Shown in pieces: positions 1 to 13,961 of a stretch of 64,000 bases of DNA; position 1 is the first letter of the stretch; each line of letters begins with the position of its first letter. The notes under the pieces are model-generated. The model worked only from the letters and a program-made list of their open reading frames with translations. It was not told the origin of the DNA and did not search any database. Made by a program: the position numbers and the translations under genes. The DNA comes from Anarhynchus alexandrinus (lineage: Eukaryota > Chordata > Aves > Charadriiformes > Charadriidae). The DNA lies in NCBI GenBank assembly GCA_008711295.1, contig VUYV01000035.1, positions 4,746,161 through 4,810,160 on the forward strand, written 5' to 3'.

Positions 1-942
1 GTCTCTGGGCTGGAGAGGAGAAAGGCTGAATGCACGGGGAAGGGACCACACTTACAAAGGTCTCCAGGTACCACCAGTAACAGCAGGCGAGACAGGTCGG
101 TGCAGCCTCACACGCTCATGAGAGGCCTCTGCAAACAGCAGCACCTGCCAGAAAGCAGAAGCCGCTGCTCTGTTTCCATGCACACTCTGCCTGCCGCTTC
201 CTAATGCAGTTTGAGGGTTTTTTTTTCTCCTCCACGTCTGAAACATCTCCAGTTGATTTAAAAAGCCACTTTCTTTTTGTGGAAACATGAAAGCTCTCCA
301 TTATTCAGCACTTATTCCACATGGATGAAGGTCAGCGGCCTCCTTAAAGAGCTCTCCCGCAGTGTGTAACATTAATAGCTGTACCAAGACGAAATTAATT
401 TCATTTTCTGAGATCTTACTTTTGACACTGAACAAAGTGGGTGGGAAGGGAGGGAACAGCAGCAGCGATGCCTTGCACGACCCTAGGGGAATTACACCAC
501 AGGCACCGGGACCAAACCCCACAGACCATTTCTGCCGTCTCCTCCAGGGAATGCAAAGGGCTCTGGGGTGAGCTGGTCCATAGTGGTTAGCACCAAATCC
601 CAAACTCCTGCTCTAGCACATGATTTTTAAGACTTATAAATCACAGTCAGTGCCTTTCCATCAGTGACATTCACAACATGTTCGCATGTTCGCAGAAGAC
701 TTCCAGGAAGTCTTACAAACCCTTAGGAGCTTAATAAGATGAATTATTGGATAAAAAGGTACTTTAATAATCAGAAAAAACCCCTCAAGATTCAAATTAC
801 ACCCACAAAGGAGGGAAGAATGGGAGAAACCAGAATAAATTGCAGTGAATTGTGTCAGCTCCCTCTGCTCTCACTAGGAAAAGTCACCATTTCCATCATA
901 TTCCCAGTGTCAAGGGCTGGGTGTCACCAGCTGCATCTCTGC

Positions 943-982
943 TGTATGTATGTATGTATGTATGTAGGGGGGGGGAGGGGGG
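943..982. repeat. (GTAT)n microsatellite followed by a G-run
   Basis: About six GTAT units run from 943 to 966. They are followed at once by a nearly pure G tract (967-982) broken by one A. The tetranucleotide run is probably length-polymorphic, and the G tract is a likely place for sequencing error. No function is implied. Confidence 0.9.
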
Positions 983-3949
983 AACCAAAAGAAAAAAAGT
1001 TGACTATCATACACCCCTCATACAGTTCTCACTTGCAACGGTTACAGAGTGACCTGCATGAGCCCTCAAACAGAAAGTTTAATTAACCTCTTAAGATACA
1101 ACTGATGCTCATCACAACAGATCCAGGCCATACAGCTGGTCCCAGGATCAACTCCATCAGAGCAGCAGCCAAAGTCATGACCTGGGCTGAGGCTCTACCT
1201 CCACTTTACCTGAAGCTTGGCCCTAACAGTAGAGCTCAGAGGTCAGGAGCCCAAATTCCCCCATGTACAGCCCCCACTAAGAGGTGCAGCACAGAGGATG
1301 CGTCAGTGCTGCGGCGACAGACATTTCGGCAGACCCCAAGGTTAATGAGCACTGTTCTCACTGCAGCTGAGGGCTACGAAGGGGTTCTTGCTCCCAGCTG
1401 CTCCTCACCTCTCCCTACCAGAGGTCACCTAGCAAAGCCACCTAGTACAACCACCCCCAACCCCGTTCTGCCAAAACAATCCATACCAGCTTTAATCCTT
1501 TAAAACAATTGATCTCCTGAACCTGGATCTTGTTGGCTGAACAGGGCGTGATGACACAAGCAGCTCCGCCGGGAGTCCCAGTGGGATGGGACATCCCCAA
1601 TTAGTTACCCACAGCCAGAAGAGAAACAGAGCCAGACCCTTAGACAAGAGCACCGGTCCAGGAAGGCAATGATAAAGCCACTGAAGGGCTCTGAGACTGA
1701 ATGCAAACCCGCTTGGGGTGGAAAAGGAGAGAGTTTGGCAGCAGGGAGCCACAAAGGAAAGAAGACTGAGCCAAGAGAGTGTAAAACTTAAGAGGAAGGG
1801 TGGGATAAAGCGGTGCTGTGACCTGACTTTCTACTACGAGTAAAGAAAGGGTAGCAAGGAAAGATAACACCAGTGCCCTGCTTTCTGCTGTCCTGACCTA
1901 CCCCTGGTTAGGTCACCAGTATCAGATGGTATAAACAGCCCAAAGGAGATTTGCCATCATCGTGTAGAAATCATATGCCATTTAGAAGCCCTGGAATTAA
2001 GTTGACTTTGCAATTCAGCAACAAGCACAGAAGGAAAATAAATAAAAAGCCAGTGGGTTAAAAGTCAGGATGTCCCTCAGTGCTGGAAATACAGCTTGCT
2101 TTTAGCTGTGCTGCACAGCTCGAAGACTAAAGCTTAAGCCGTGATATTAAGGTTCATACGGCTGAGAAGATATTGGCATTTGGGCAAACGTCAGCAATTC
2201 TTTCAAGCGAGTTGCAGATACCAAGGGCTGGAAAGTCAAAAGCATTTCTGCTGTGTAAAACGTGACATGCCAAGATATTTATTCTGTTGCAAATGATGCT
2301 CCATGTGAACCTTAAATACTGGGCTTCTTGCAGCTGAAAAACAGACACTCCATCCTATATGCACACAGAGGTTTTGGTCCAGGTGTACTGATGCTCCTGG
2401 CTTCTTCCACTCACCTCTGCCTGTGGTCCCTCACAGGGCATCTGGGACTTGCACAGCAACCAAAAGGCCTAACACCAAGTGGCTCCAGGGAGAAAAATGA
2501 TAGGAAAATTGTCTTTTCATTAGCCATAATAAGGCTTGTGAGCACAGACTGGGTGATGAGTGCATTTTACTCGCGCTGAATACAAATCAGAGGCAACATA
2601 CAACCACATATCGCCTGTTAAATGATCAGCTCATTGTTTTCAGCACAGTCTTTTCACCCTATGCACCCCCTGGAAAGGGCTTCTTGCTTCTCCGAAGGGC
2701 ACGTGGAAGAAGCAGGACAGGAGAAGGGCAGCCCGGGACATGCTGCCCATTGCAGAGCTCCCAGTAGGAGCACTGCCAGTTCCCACGGCCGGCGAGACCG
2801 CTGCCTGCAGCAGCTTTGCTTTACAGACCTGGGCAAGCTGCGACCCTGGAGGCCAGAGCTGCCCAACTGAGGATGCTTGTAACCTCACTGAAAATAACAG
2901 GCTTTTTAGCTGCTGGCCAAATATAAAATGTCACTTTCATGCTAATTTTCAAGCTTGGACACAAGCATTTGTTTTTCAGAGAATGCTCCAGAAAGCCTCT
3001 GTCTTCTGCACAGATGGGTACAGCCAAGATCTAGAAAACAACCCACCAGAACTGATGCAAGTTGATTTTACTCCTTATGAAATGAGTATATCTGTGATTT
3101 TGTTGAATATAAAAGGTTACAGTTAAAACTTGGAAAAATGAAAGCAGAAGATGGCTTTCATAAAAAAAATTTAAAATATTGCCAGTACTTCTGCTGGACA
3201 AAAAGCATATTAAAAGCATGCCTCTATTCAGAAATTAATATTCAAGTTAAGCATTTGACTTGTTACATTGATTTTTTGCAAGGGTTATTTTACTGTTTTA
3301 TTGGTTTTGGTTGTTTTTTTTTCTTTCTTTAATAAATTATCTCCAATTTGCTGCTAGAAAACCCTGAAACAGTGGAAAGAAAAGGGAGGCTGTGTATCCT
3401 GTTGAGGGTTAGATCCCGTCCAGCTGCATAAGAAATGCAGAGAAACAGTAGGGAGGAACTCAGCCAATGGGATCTCGGACCTGTGGGATACCACAGGTCT
3501 GGAAAACACTTTTTGCCTCCTTGCAACGATTCCAGATGCCACAAAGGGCAGAAGATAAAGGTGCAGCTTCTGCCCCATATGCTCAGGCTGGGTGTGCAAG
3601 GACACAATCACTACTATCTCCACTGCACATTAAGCTCCACATCACTGTTGAAATGGGCCAGGACCACAAGGCACTGATGAACCTTGAGTTTATTAATAAC
3701 TTTCTTTGCTCCCTAGAGAGACAGCATTAAAATAAAAAAATCCTGTTTTAATTTCCCTTGAAGTAACTTGGGAAATGATCATTCTGACTTAACCTTGGGC
3801 ATTCTTAATTTTTTTTTTTTTGATAGTCTAGAACTTCTCCTGAAGGCAGCAGTAAACTAGTTGTCTATAAATGGAGATTTACTTGGTCACCAGTTGTATG
3901 CAAGTGGGATTAGATCTTCATCGTCATTTTTAGAGCATCATGGGTGGGT

Positions 3950-4060
3950 GTATGCACAGCACTGCACAAATGAAGAGCTGCGCCAGGCAAATAACAGGTC
4001 GCCCATCCAAAAGGGCTTACATTAATTACGTTAATCCAGTAGAGACAGAGGAGTGTGATT
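3950..4060 (+). repeat. Possible ancient interspersed-repeat 3' end
   Basis: The stretch has a run resembling 'cacagcactgcacaaatga' followed about 45 nt later by 'aagggcttacat' and a purine-rich tail. This order is typical of the 3' part of old amniote interspersed repeats, where a small-integer motif is followed by 'agagcttacaat'. The match is worn and rests on recognition only, so it could be coincidence. Confidence 0.3.
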
Positions 4061-7000
4061 AAACAGTCTCCACGGCCTGGGATTTGGCTGTTATCCAGCG
4101 GTAATCCCGCACAATCTGTGTTTGAAGTGTGTGTGTAAGGAGGATACTCTAACCACTAACCCTTAACATCAAAGCTAGAGACTTGGGTAGATGACAGCAT
4201 CCTTAGACACAGGAGCAGTTCCTGGAGAGCAGCATCTCCAGAGATGAGCCCCGTGTCCCTCAGCTCAGCTCCTGCAGAGCAGCCTGTCTCTCCCTGGACT
4301 ACCGTGAACCCAAGGACACCGGGGACTTGAAGTTAGGTAGTAACTTTAATTAAACCCCAAAAGCCTCTTTAAGGAAGAGCAGAGCTAGACACAAGAACAC
4401 AAACTTGGCGCTAAACCATAACACTAAGGTGTTTTCTATGCACCTGATACAGGACAAAGCCTCTTGCAGAGGGAAGGAAAACTCAGCCACACCGACCCTG
4501 GCTGCACACACCTCAAGTTTGATTTATACTCCCTCTCCAGGAGAGAGAAAACTCTGTACAGAAAGAGGTTTATCCTCTTGCTGCACAGGAGCCTACTGAA
4601 TGACAATAATTTAAGTGCCACCTTCGAATCTCCCTTTTCGTCATCCATAATGACAGCTGTGAACGCAACTGGCTGAACAAGGATACAGACTCACACGCAG
4701 CAATATAGCCTAAGGTATCCATGGGTCACAAGCCATGGTCTCTACCAAAACATGTGTCTGTGAACAGCAGAACAGATGACCCTTCAGGCAGCAGAAGCCA
4801 CTTTGCACTACATAGGCGGGTTGCGACTAGTAAGTCTTTAATTTCGGTTGGAAGCAACAAGTCTTCACGGTCAATACTGGCCCTTCTGCTGCTTTTCCAC
4901 CACCTTCCCATGGAGGGCCGGGGGTTATGACGGTGCAGACCCTGCAAAATTGGGCCTGTGACTGCTCTGTGCCACTTCCCCACCATGCAGCAGCAAGGCA
5001 GCTCCACCCCAGCGGTGGCTGCCAAGCACGCTCACCGTCCCCAGCGGCACGGAGGGCGGCACGCGGAGTGACGCAGCAGGCTGCAGCCCTGACTGTGCTC
5101 CTGCAGGTTCAGCACAGCAAAAGGTTATCTCAGCTTCTGGCCCAGCTGGCAGCAGACCCTCGCTGCTGCTGTGAGGACCCTGCTGATATACTACCCACCT
5201 GCTGTAACCAGAGCCCCGCTCATTTACGTGCTCCATCTCTGGCAGGCTGCCTCCCATCCAGAGGCATCTCCCAGGGACACGGAGCAACAGCCCCGAGTCA
5301 CTGCCAGCAGGTGTGGGGAGCTCTGCCGACCCACTCAGCAACTTTTACCGGCCCCTTCGGTCCTAAACATCACCTTTGGCAAGCAGACAGCAGTGCTGTG
5401 CTACCTAGCCCAGCTCCAGGGAGAAGCTGGCAGGAAAAACAATGAATCATTGGCTGAACTTTAACTCGCGGCAGTGCCAGCGTGGACTCCACCGTGCAGC
5501 AGCTGGATCCAGCACTGAAGGCTGAGGAGCAGGACTAGCTGCGCAGCTTCTGGGATGTGAAATGGGAAAGGTCCGCTCTTAAACATCAAATCCCATTTCT
5601 ACACTCACAGCTGACAATGAAGCAAGACCTTAAATCTAGAGGGATCCATTTAAACAAATCCCATTCCTCTCTCTCGCATCCTGCTCGGACAAAGACAGTC
5701 TCCAGGATATTGTGGAAGAACCAAGATACTCTCTTGAGGTCCCAACCCTCCTTTTCCCTGCTTTACACAACAGAAAATAACAAGTGAAGTGGCAGGTCTG
5801 AGAAATGCTGTGTTACTAAGTCTCCTGGACAGAAAAGCAAGGTAGTAACTTAAAACATATACACTTGCAGAAGACTGTAGGAACATGACTAGAAGCTATT
5901 TCTAAATTCTCAGTTTCATTTGCCAACTGAGATGCTACACATGGCCAGTCATTTCTCTGTCTCAGCATGGGAGATGGAACAGAAATCTGGTAGATAATGC
6001 AAAGAAATGCTCCTCGGGCAGGAATCAAAGAGCCAATGCTTGGGAATTGCCCAGATAACACAAAGCACACATTACTGCTACAAACGTCTGCTTTGCAATG
6101 TGGTCTTTCATACTATGGTAGAAAAGCCCACTGGTACGAGCAGGGAAGAATGTGAAAGCATAGCCAACCTACTACCAACTTTGTGGTGGATAAACTCACT
6201 GCAAACTGTTAAAAAACCCAAACTTGTGGGTTGTACCTGTCATTCCCAGAACCTCAACTCAGACAGAGGTGCTTTTTGATGAGCTGCTGACAGCTAATTT
6301 GTTCAAGGTTTGCGTTTTGTTTGAAAAGCTCAACATCCCCAGCGTGAAAAGCAACAATGTTTTCCTCGGGTCAGCAAAACAGGGGAAATGCAGCTTTTAT
6401 TTTACGCCCTAACGGTAGATGGGGGAGGTAGGGCTCAGGCCCGGAGGCACGAGTACTCTCAGCCACAGGGCTGGCAGTGAGGTTTGCTCTGTGGCTGTAT
6501 AACATCATCCAATTCACAGTTGGAGCTTTTCCAGTTAATAAAACGGCCATATGGGGCATTAAAAAACAAAACCAAAAACCAAAAGCATTTCCTTCCTTTG
6601 CCACCTCCAGTCTCAAAAATCCCTCCAAAAAAATGCCAGCCAAAAAGTAAAACAGCAGTCAGCGGTGCTCCTGAAATTCAAGAGTGTCCTTTTTTCTTAC
6701 GAGCTTTTTACTCGGTGCAAGTGTTATCAGCACCTTTGATCAGTGTGCTACGGGCAGAAGACAAATAATGATGGGTTGAAGGCAATAATTAGCATCTTCA
6801 GTAAACACCAGGATCTCTTTGGGAACACAGCTCCTAGCACAATCGCTCCCCTCCTGACACCACCCACACCCATCATCAAAAACACACTGTTTATTCAAAA
6901 AACAAGCTTGCTTTGCAAGAAAATGGAGACCACGTGCGCCCTGTGGTCTAGGAGGAGGGACACAGCAATGCCCTTGAGAATCACCCAACAATTGTGATCC

Positions 7001-8587
7001 AGAAAGGCAATATTTAGCCCAGATTCTATTTAGACACCTAATTCCCACAGTTATCGATTAAAACAAAGAGCCTGAATTTTAATAGAAATTAAAGAGCCTT
7101 TTGATGTGAGGATCCAGGCTTTTGTACACTTAATGGAGATGGCCCATACCATGTTTCTCCTATATCGGCTTAGCTCCTGTGTTAACTCTAGTTGCTTCAA
7201 TACCTGCTCCCCCCCTCCTCCAGCCCAGAGCCTTAATATGCTGCTGCTCACCTCTACACTCCACCTCCCCACTTCACCTTACTTTTGCCAACATCCTTAT
7301 TCCTGCCTGTGCTGAATGCAGCCTTCGCTCATGCACATTTCCCAAATCCTTACCCCATCCTATGTCACCTCCAACAGCTCCCTCGTGCACTGTAGATTCA
7401 ATTTCAGATTGCCTTCCTGGGCTGCGGTAAGCAGAAGAAGCTTTCTTGAGCATCCCCTTATCCAGTGCTACACCTCCCTCCCTGCTTGCCTCCTCCTCCC
7501 TCTGCTTCTCTGGCTCAGCTCTAGGATTTACTGCCCCTCCAGGGCTAATAAAGCCCAAACTTGCTGATTTTAAGGCACAGAGTTAAGTCTCATCTGTTTA
7601 CTTAGACTTGGAATACCGCAGGACAGCAAGACTAATTTATTCAGAAAGATTTGCTCGAGCTGCTCCAGTCTCCACATTACTGCGGTTTGGGAGGGGGTGC
7701 AGAACGTGAGATGAACTCAAGGAGCTCCACATGGCAGTATTTTATCCAGTAACACTGCAAGCAGCACAGCTTCCTTTCCACTTCTCTTGTTTATCTGAAA
7801 TTTTCACTTCAACAGGTCTTCTATGCATTGGCAAAACCCATTTAAGACTACATTTTTCACCTGGCCTGCCCTAACCTTCGCCAGCTGCACCAACCTGTGC
7901 CTTATCCCCCCCACCCCAGTGTACCTTCTCACCACTCCAAGGAACTACCGGAGCACTCCTATCAGCAGTGGAGTGTGGGAAGACCAGGGTGATGGCACGA
8001 CTGCCACCTCTGCCAGCAACAAGATTTTTGACAGGCAGATGCCACTTCTAAAATAGCTTCACTCCAGGAGAACAGTTTCATTGCCCACTTCACCACCTTC
8101 ACAGCCTCAAAGCCAAAATCCTAAACATCCAGGCAAGAAAGTAACCAACTTGGGAAGAAAAATGCACAACCTAAGTAGGAGATGAGAAGAGCGACGTGGA
8201 ACTGTGGAATTCACCGCCATTTCTGTTGTGCAGGCTATAAGCATAAGTGAGCTCGAGAAGTGATGGGACAAGCCCAGGACGCACGTCCCCTGCTCTGGGG
8301 GCTCCAGGAAGCGGGTTACAGAGCAGCACGGAGTCTGACTGTCCTCAACCTGCTTCTTGTGCCTCACCGACCACTGTGCAAAGACAGCATTGGTCTTAGT
8401 TTAATCACCCAACTCTTGGAGACAAATTAAAAATCGTTTGCAGAGCTGGAGCAGGGCAGTGCTAGCAGACAAGAAGCCAGACCCACGAACCCCTCCGACA
8501 GCGAGAAGGAAGGGCTGTCTGCACCCATGGAAGCTACGCTGCTTTGCAGGAACACAGTGAAATGTTTTAGGTCTCAGAGTAATTGCA

Positions 8588-8665
8588 GGAGACTGGAGTC
8601 ATAATTCCTGGGGTCTATTCACCCTCCCAGTAACTTGTTTTATAACCCTGGAGACATTGCTGGAG
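8588..8665 (+). repeat. MIR-like tRNA-derived SINE relic
   Basis: The order 'ggagactggagtca', 'attcctggggtctattc', 'ccagtaacttg', 'ataaccctgg' follows the head of amniote MIR elements: the region between box A and box B, the degenerate B box (GGTTCNANTCC, here gggtctattca) and the 'ctgtgtgaccttgg' segment. It is heavily diverged. The flanks show no terminal repeat. Intron 2 context suggests a neutral relic. Confidence 0.5.
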
Positions 8666-11600
8666 CAAGAGTATTTGTTTAACCCATGCTTAGCTTGAGT
8701 TTTGCTGCTACTTGTAAATCAAGGACCTCCAGGATGCTAATCACCCCATGAGGCGTGGTATCCAGTTACAGAAGAGACCGGGCTTCCATTTGATCCATAA
8801 TTCTCACCAGCACAGGAAGGGAAGCGAGGTTTGGAGAGACAAGAAGTGTATTTTACCAGATCAGGCAACAGTTGGGAAACAAAAAGTAAATCCTTAAGTA
8901 TGAGCAGTCACATGGGTCAGAACAAGATCCACCAAGCACGAACATGTATGTTTTCCAGCTGCCTCAGCTGGTCAAATAGACCCTACAAACTCCCTACAAA
9001 CTTCTTACTCTCTGGCACCTGTGGGAAACCCTTCACAGCTTACGCAGAAAGACTGCAAATAGTTTAGCTTCCTGCAATGCCGCCTCTTGGACAGTCTACA
9101 ACGCAGTGGACTTGTCTACCCCCAGTACCAGAAGAGCATGCTTTTACAGAGGACATAAATGAAGGTAAGCATTGCCATAAAACAACAGTGCAGTAAAACA
9201 TCCTTACGCTTACACTGCAGTGAGTTCTTATGTAAATAAAATGCAGACGGGGAATACTGAACAACGCCCTCCCCCCCCAAAAAAACGAGTCCCCAAAATG
9301 AACAGAAAGCTACGGGGTAACCCGCAGACAAGGACAGAAAAGCATTAACCGATGCTCAAGACACCTTGGCATTGTAACCAACTTCTCATATGCCACTGCC
9401 CCTTCCATTCCCCCCAGCACAGAGTTTATAACTCTGCAGAGGGAAAGCTTTCTCTAACTATTCTTTTGATGATCAGTCTGATTGAATTAGGACATCCATA
9501 TGTTGTTAGCTGATGGCTAACAAAATACAGGTGGTCTTTCATCACAAGGGTAATTCGTCTCTGCAGCAACAACTAATACAGCAAAGTTGTCCCAGTTGTG
9601 TTCCCTCCTGCCAAATATTATTTCTTTCCAACTGTAATAGGCAATACGACTGCCTTGTATGAAGAGCAGGAATGGCTTGTCCAACACTGAGGATAGGAAT
9701 GTACAGAAAACCACAGGGAAAAAGCAAGGTAAGCAGAGAGAGACAGGGAGGAAAGAACTGGTGCACAGTGCACCTTGCCACCTTGCTCTTCTACCTGTTT
9801 GAACTCTGGAATTTCCACTACTGCTTTGATCTGTTGCCTTTGGCCAGATCCTGCACCTTGTAACAGAGGCAGTCTTGTCTAGCTGCAGTGAAGGGCTCTG
9901 AGGTATTAAGTCAAAGAGCAATGTGACCTGTTATTAACATCCATCCCAGAAAGTATTTAAATCCTCACATTTTAATTGCTTAATAAAGGGCCAAATTTGG
10001 ATAACCCTCCTCCAGACAAAAATCCGTATTATCGAAATCCAAAGGGGACTTAGCGAGAGTGGGCCTCCCTCTAAGGAAAAGCCAAACACCTCATTAGCAG
10101 CACAGTTAATGAAATGGCTGTACCTTGGCAAAAAGAAATCTGAAAAAAAAAAGTTTCCAAGTGCTTTCAAAAGAGCAAAGTTCAAAGGAGAAATTTAGGG
10201 ACCAACCCCCAAACTTTGAGAAGGCAAAGCCAAAATGATTTGGCCAAAACCATAAGGAAAGGTCCCAGCTGAAGAACCCCAGACCAGCCAAGCAGAGGTC
10301 TTCTGCAGCCCTTCTCCAGCAGTGTGGGAGCTCCCAGCCTCCCCTTCCTCACTCTGGACCACAATGTCCACAGCCTGCGCTGCTCCCCGGCCATGCTCTG
10401 GATACATTCGGCTGCCAGAGCTGCTCTGGCAGCAGTTGGAGGGGATGTACCCACTGTGCAAAAACCTCATCCCTTCCCAGAGTCCATAGCCCTGCAGATT
10501 GCCCCCCACCTGAGAAAACAAGAGGTCAAAAAGCCCCAAGTTTACTCCCAGGGTGAACCAAACCCTATGCGTGAAAGGAGAACATCATTTTTTGCCCTGT
10601 ACTGTTTTCAGCCGGAGCTTCCGAGATGCAGATGATGGCCAATTTCACCTTTCTCAAGCTCAGTGCAGGTCCTTTGCTCAGCATTCTCCTTGTGACAGCA
10701 GAGCTGCTTTGGAAGACTCGGCGGACTGGCAGCTGTGAAGGGACAGGTTAGTTGGTGGGGAAACACCAGAGTGGACTGGGCTCCAAAGTAAGTCCGCAGA
10801 TCTTCGGTGGGTTAAATCCCAGCACCAGGACCCTGGTGACAAGTCTGCCAGATAGGAGGTTTTAGTTTGCCACTGATGCCGTGCGTAGACTGCCTTCCCC
10901 CCAGTCCATGCACCACACCAGGGAAGGGCTCCCACTCCACAGGCTCTTCTAGTGGCTTTAAAGGTGACCAAGCAGCACCTCAAGGGATTTTATGTTTGTT
11001 TTGCAAGGTGCCCAACCACTTGTGGCCACACTTTCTCCTCCAGGCTGGTCCACCAGAGGTAATTAGACACTTGCAGTTATTGGGGCTGCACTGATGCCTC
11101 CACAGCAGCTCTGCCCTGGGGCCTCACAAAACAGGTACTACTGGGCCATCTCACACCTTTGATTCCTGTCACAGCTGCTCCTCTGGTGCTAACACCATTA
11201 ATTTTTAACTACTCAGGTTCACACGCTGAACCTGTCACATCGGTCAGGCACCTGTGGGACATCTCACACCAGGCCCCATGTGTCAACGGGCCATGGCCTG
11301 ACCCGCACGTTTGCGCCGTGGCGCTGCTGGGGACTTTGCAAAAACAAACGTTTCTAGGAGGTTACTCAGGTAGCGCCTATCTGGCACCCAAAGGCCGTGG
11401 ACATCAGCAGGCCTGGCACCCAGCTCAAACCTGCAGCAGCCTCTCCAAAGGGCAAAAGAATTTGGCTGTGCACCTCACCCAGTGGCAGGAGAGGCTCTCA
11501 TGAAAGAGCAAAGGCAGGAGCTTCTGTGAAAGAGTTTTGCGTTCTCCTACACGCTCATGTAAGGAGCAGATACCTGAGTGACAGCCAGCCGCAGGCAGGG

Positions 11601-13938
11601 AGGTGGCTCACAACATGGCAGACACCACCAAGAGCAGCAGCAACAGGGGCCTGACGCCCTGCCGGCACTGGGCAGTAAGCGTGTGTCGGGATATACAATA
11701 CAGCAGTAACTATTTGCAACTTTGAGGCAGTGATTATGTTTTCACACTACTTCAGGTCACTGCCTTTTGTTGCAGTGGTACGGCAAAATTCACGAAAGCC
11801 ACCTCTCGCTCACTTGGCTGAGGATGAGCGGGATAATAACTTCTGACAAGTCCTAAAATATCCTCCATGCCAAATTCTTTGTTTTGGTAGAAGAAGAGGA
11901 CAATATAAAGCCCCGTATCGGGCAACAACGCTTTCACCACTGCTTTGAGACCAGTGTCCTGATGCGCGCTGGCTAAGGGGCAGACCCTGTGCCTCGTCCC
12001 ACCATGGGAAGGCACGTGCCAAACATGTCTCCAAAAGTCCTCAGTGCCAGCCCGTAAACTGGGACCAAAACATCTGGAGGTTCCTTGTATGCAATGAGTT
12101 GGCGAGTCTCAATTGAATTCCCAGGAAAAGGGCCAAGACTGATGGCACAAGTCATCCTGCTCCCGCTTGCGCCATCAAGGAGGTACAATACAGCCTTCAG
12201 CTCTTGACATGGTCAACTCAGCACTTTCCAATCTATGTAATTAATTTTACAAACCTTAGTACTAATACGTACCGTCCTCTGTATGTCTGCCATTTAAATG
12301 ACAAGGACATGGCTTTAAAGAGGCTGCCCCAGGAATGATGTACCTCACTCGGTTCTCCCAGATGATGACTGTTTTAAATACACTACAGAAAGAAACCAAC
12401 ATGCTCAAAAAGTGAAATGATTTTTACAAGACATCAGAGTCAGCAAGTCCCAATTAAACCAAAAATCAGCTGCAGAGTACACAGAGAGCAGAGAGTAACG
12501 TGGAAACAGCTCCCACCCTCAATATGTTCTCACACAAAGTCATTTGTGTCGGACTCAAGCTTTATTTACTCAGCTCAACAAAAAAAAAGCTATTAGCAGA
12601 AGGTTAAGGGAACAGGAGCAATTGCTGTAAAATAATGGAGCCCATAGCAGTTACGACTTTGTGCATATATATGTTTAATTGAATAAATACATCCATTCAG
12701 CTACCACCTCTCACAACTCAGCCTTCCTGCCTGCAGTGGGGAAGGTTATTCCCATTAATTGATTATTGTTACTGCTTTAATACTCCCTACACACTTGTTT
12801 ATGTTGCCATTTAATTTTCTGGGATATTACCACTGGCAGTGTAAAAGGGGACACGTGTAACCGAGCCAGTGCCGCTGACACACAGCAAATGAGAACACAG
12901 GTCTCTCCCCAAAGGGGAATAATTATAAAAGGCCACAGGTTATCAATGGATCAGTGCGTTAGGCCAACGTAGTTAATACCAGTATATCCGCACGAAGCCA
13001 TGCGATTTAATCTGATCACAGTTAGTCCACGGGGAAGAACAACCTAGTGCATCTAATGCAAAGACACCTTTCAATAATGAACAGGTATCACAGCGCTCAC
13101 GCTGACAACAGCACTCCTTTCCGATTAGTGCTAATACCGTGTCTATCTCAGCCCCTTGGAGACCACGGCAGAAAGGAAAGGCTCTCCAAATCACCCGTAG
13201 GAGGATGCATTTACCGAACAAAACGATTACAAAACTGTTAAGTCTTTAGGCTAAAAATATTACATACCTATAAAATTGCATACAGCAGCAAGGGGAAAAG
13301 CAGTTCTGGGGAACAAGTGCTCATGCTCAGCACGTGCCCACGTGGAGGTGGACAAACTCACTTGTGGGTAACGAGCGGGCACCCAGAGGAAACACAACAG
13401 ATACGAAGTCAGCCAAGATCCACTGTAAAAGCCCTCACAGAAGCAGGCTTTAAAAGGAAAAGGGTTAAGGAAAGCACAAGGCTGGCAGAGCCCGAGGTGG
13501 GTGAGCTCACAGCAGCATGTTCCAGCAAGAAGGGCTAATGCAAATAAAGTGCCCGTGTTGTCTGCAGACCACAAATGAGCACACAAGGAAAGAGTATGGC
13601 CAAGTGGGGAAGGCTGCGAGGACTGAAAGGGCTAAACAACCAGGATGGGCAGAGCTGTACAGACCTCTCAAGCAGGTCCTAAGGACATTCCAATCAATAT
13701 GCATTAATGGAGGGCCTCAAGAGGCTGCTGATATGACCTGTATGCTATAAACAAAAAATGATTCTACTTGCTGTGGTTTAGAAATGTAGGTTCAAACGTG
13801 CACTCCAAGAAGTTTTGCAGAAATTCAGAAAAGGCAAGATAGAGCAAAATGCATTCATCCTCCATGCAAGAGACTTTTCAGCAGTCAGAGACAAAACTAC
13901 AAGCAGCCACTGAAACGCCGAGTGAATTTCTTAACAGA

Positions 13939-13961
13939 GGAAAAAAAAAGAAAAAAAAGAA
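13939..13961 (+). repeat. A-rich run
   Basis: Two A-runs of eight to nine bases are separated by single G residues. This is low-complexity sequence with no poly-A-tailed element recognised upstream of it. Confidence 0.8.

Noticed and set aside
4925..5445. 138-codon (minus) and 172-codon (plus) open frames in intron 2
   Set aside because: They are mutually antisense in a locally GC-rich segment with no known motifs, typical of stop-poor GC-rich DNA.
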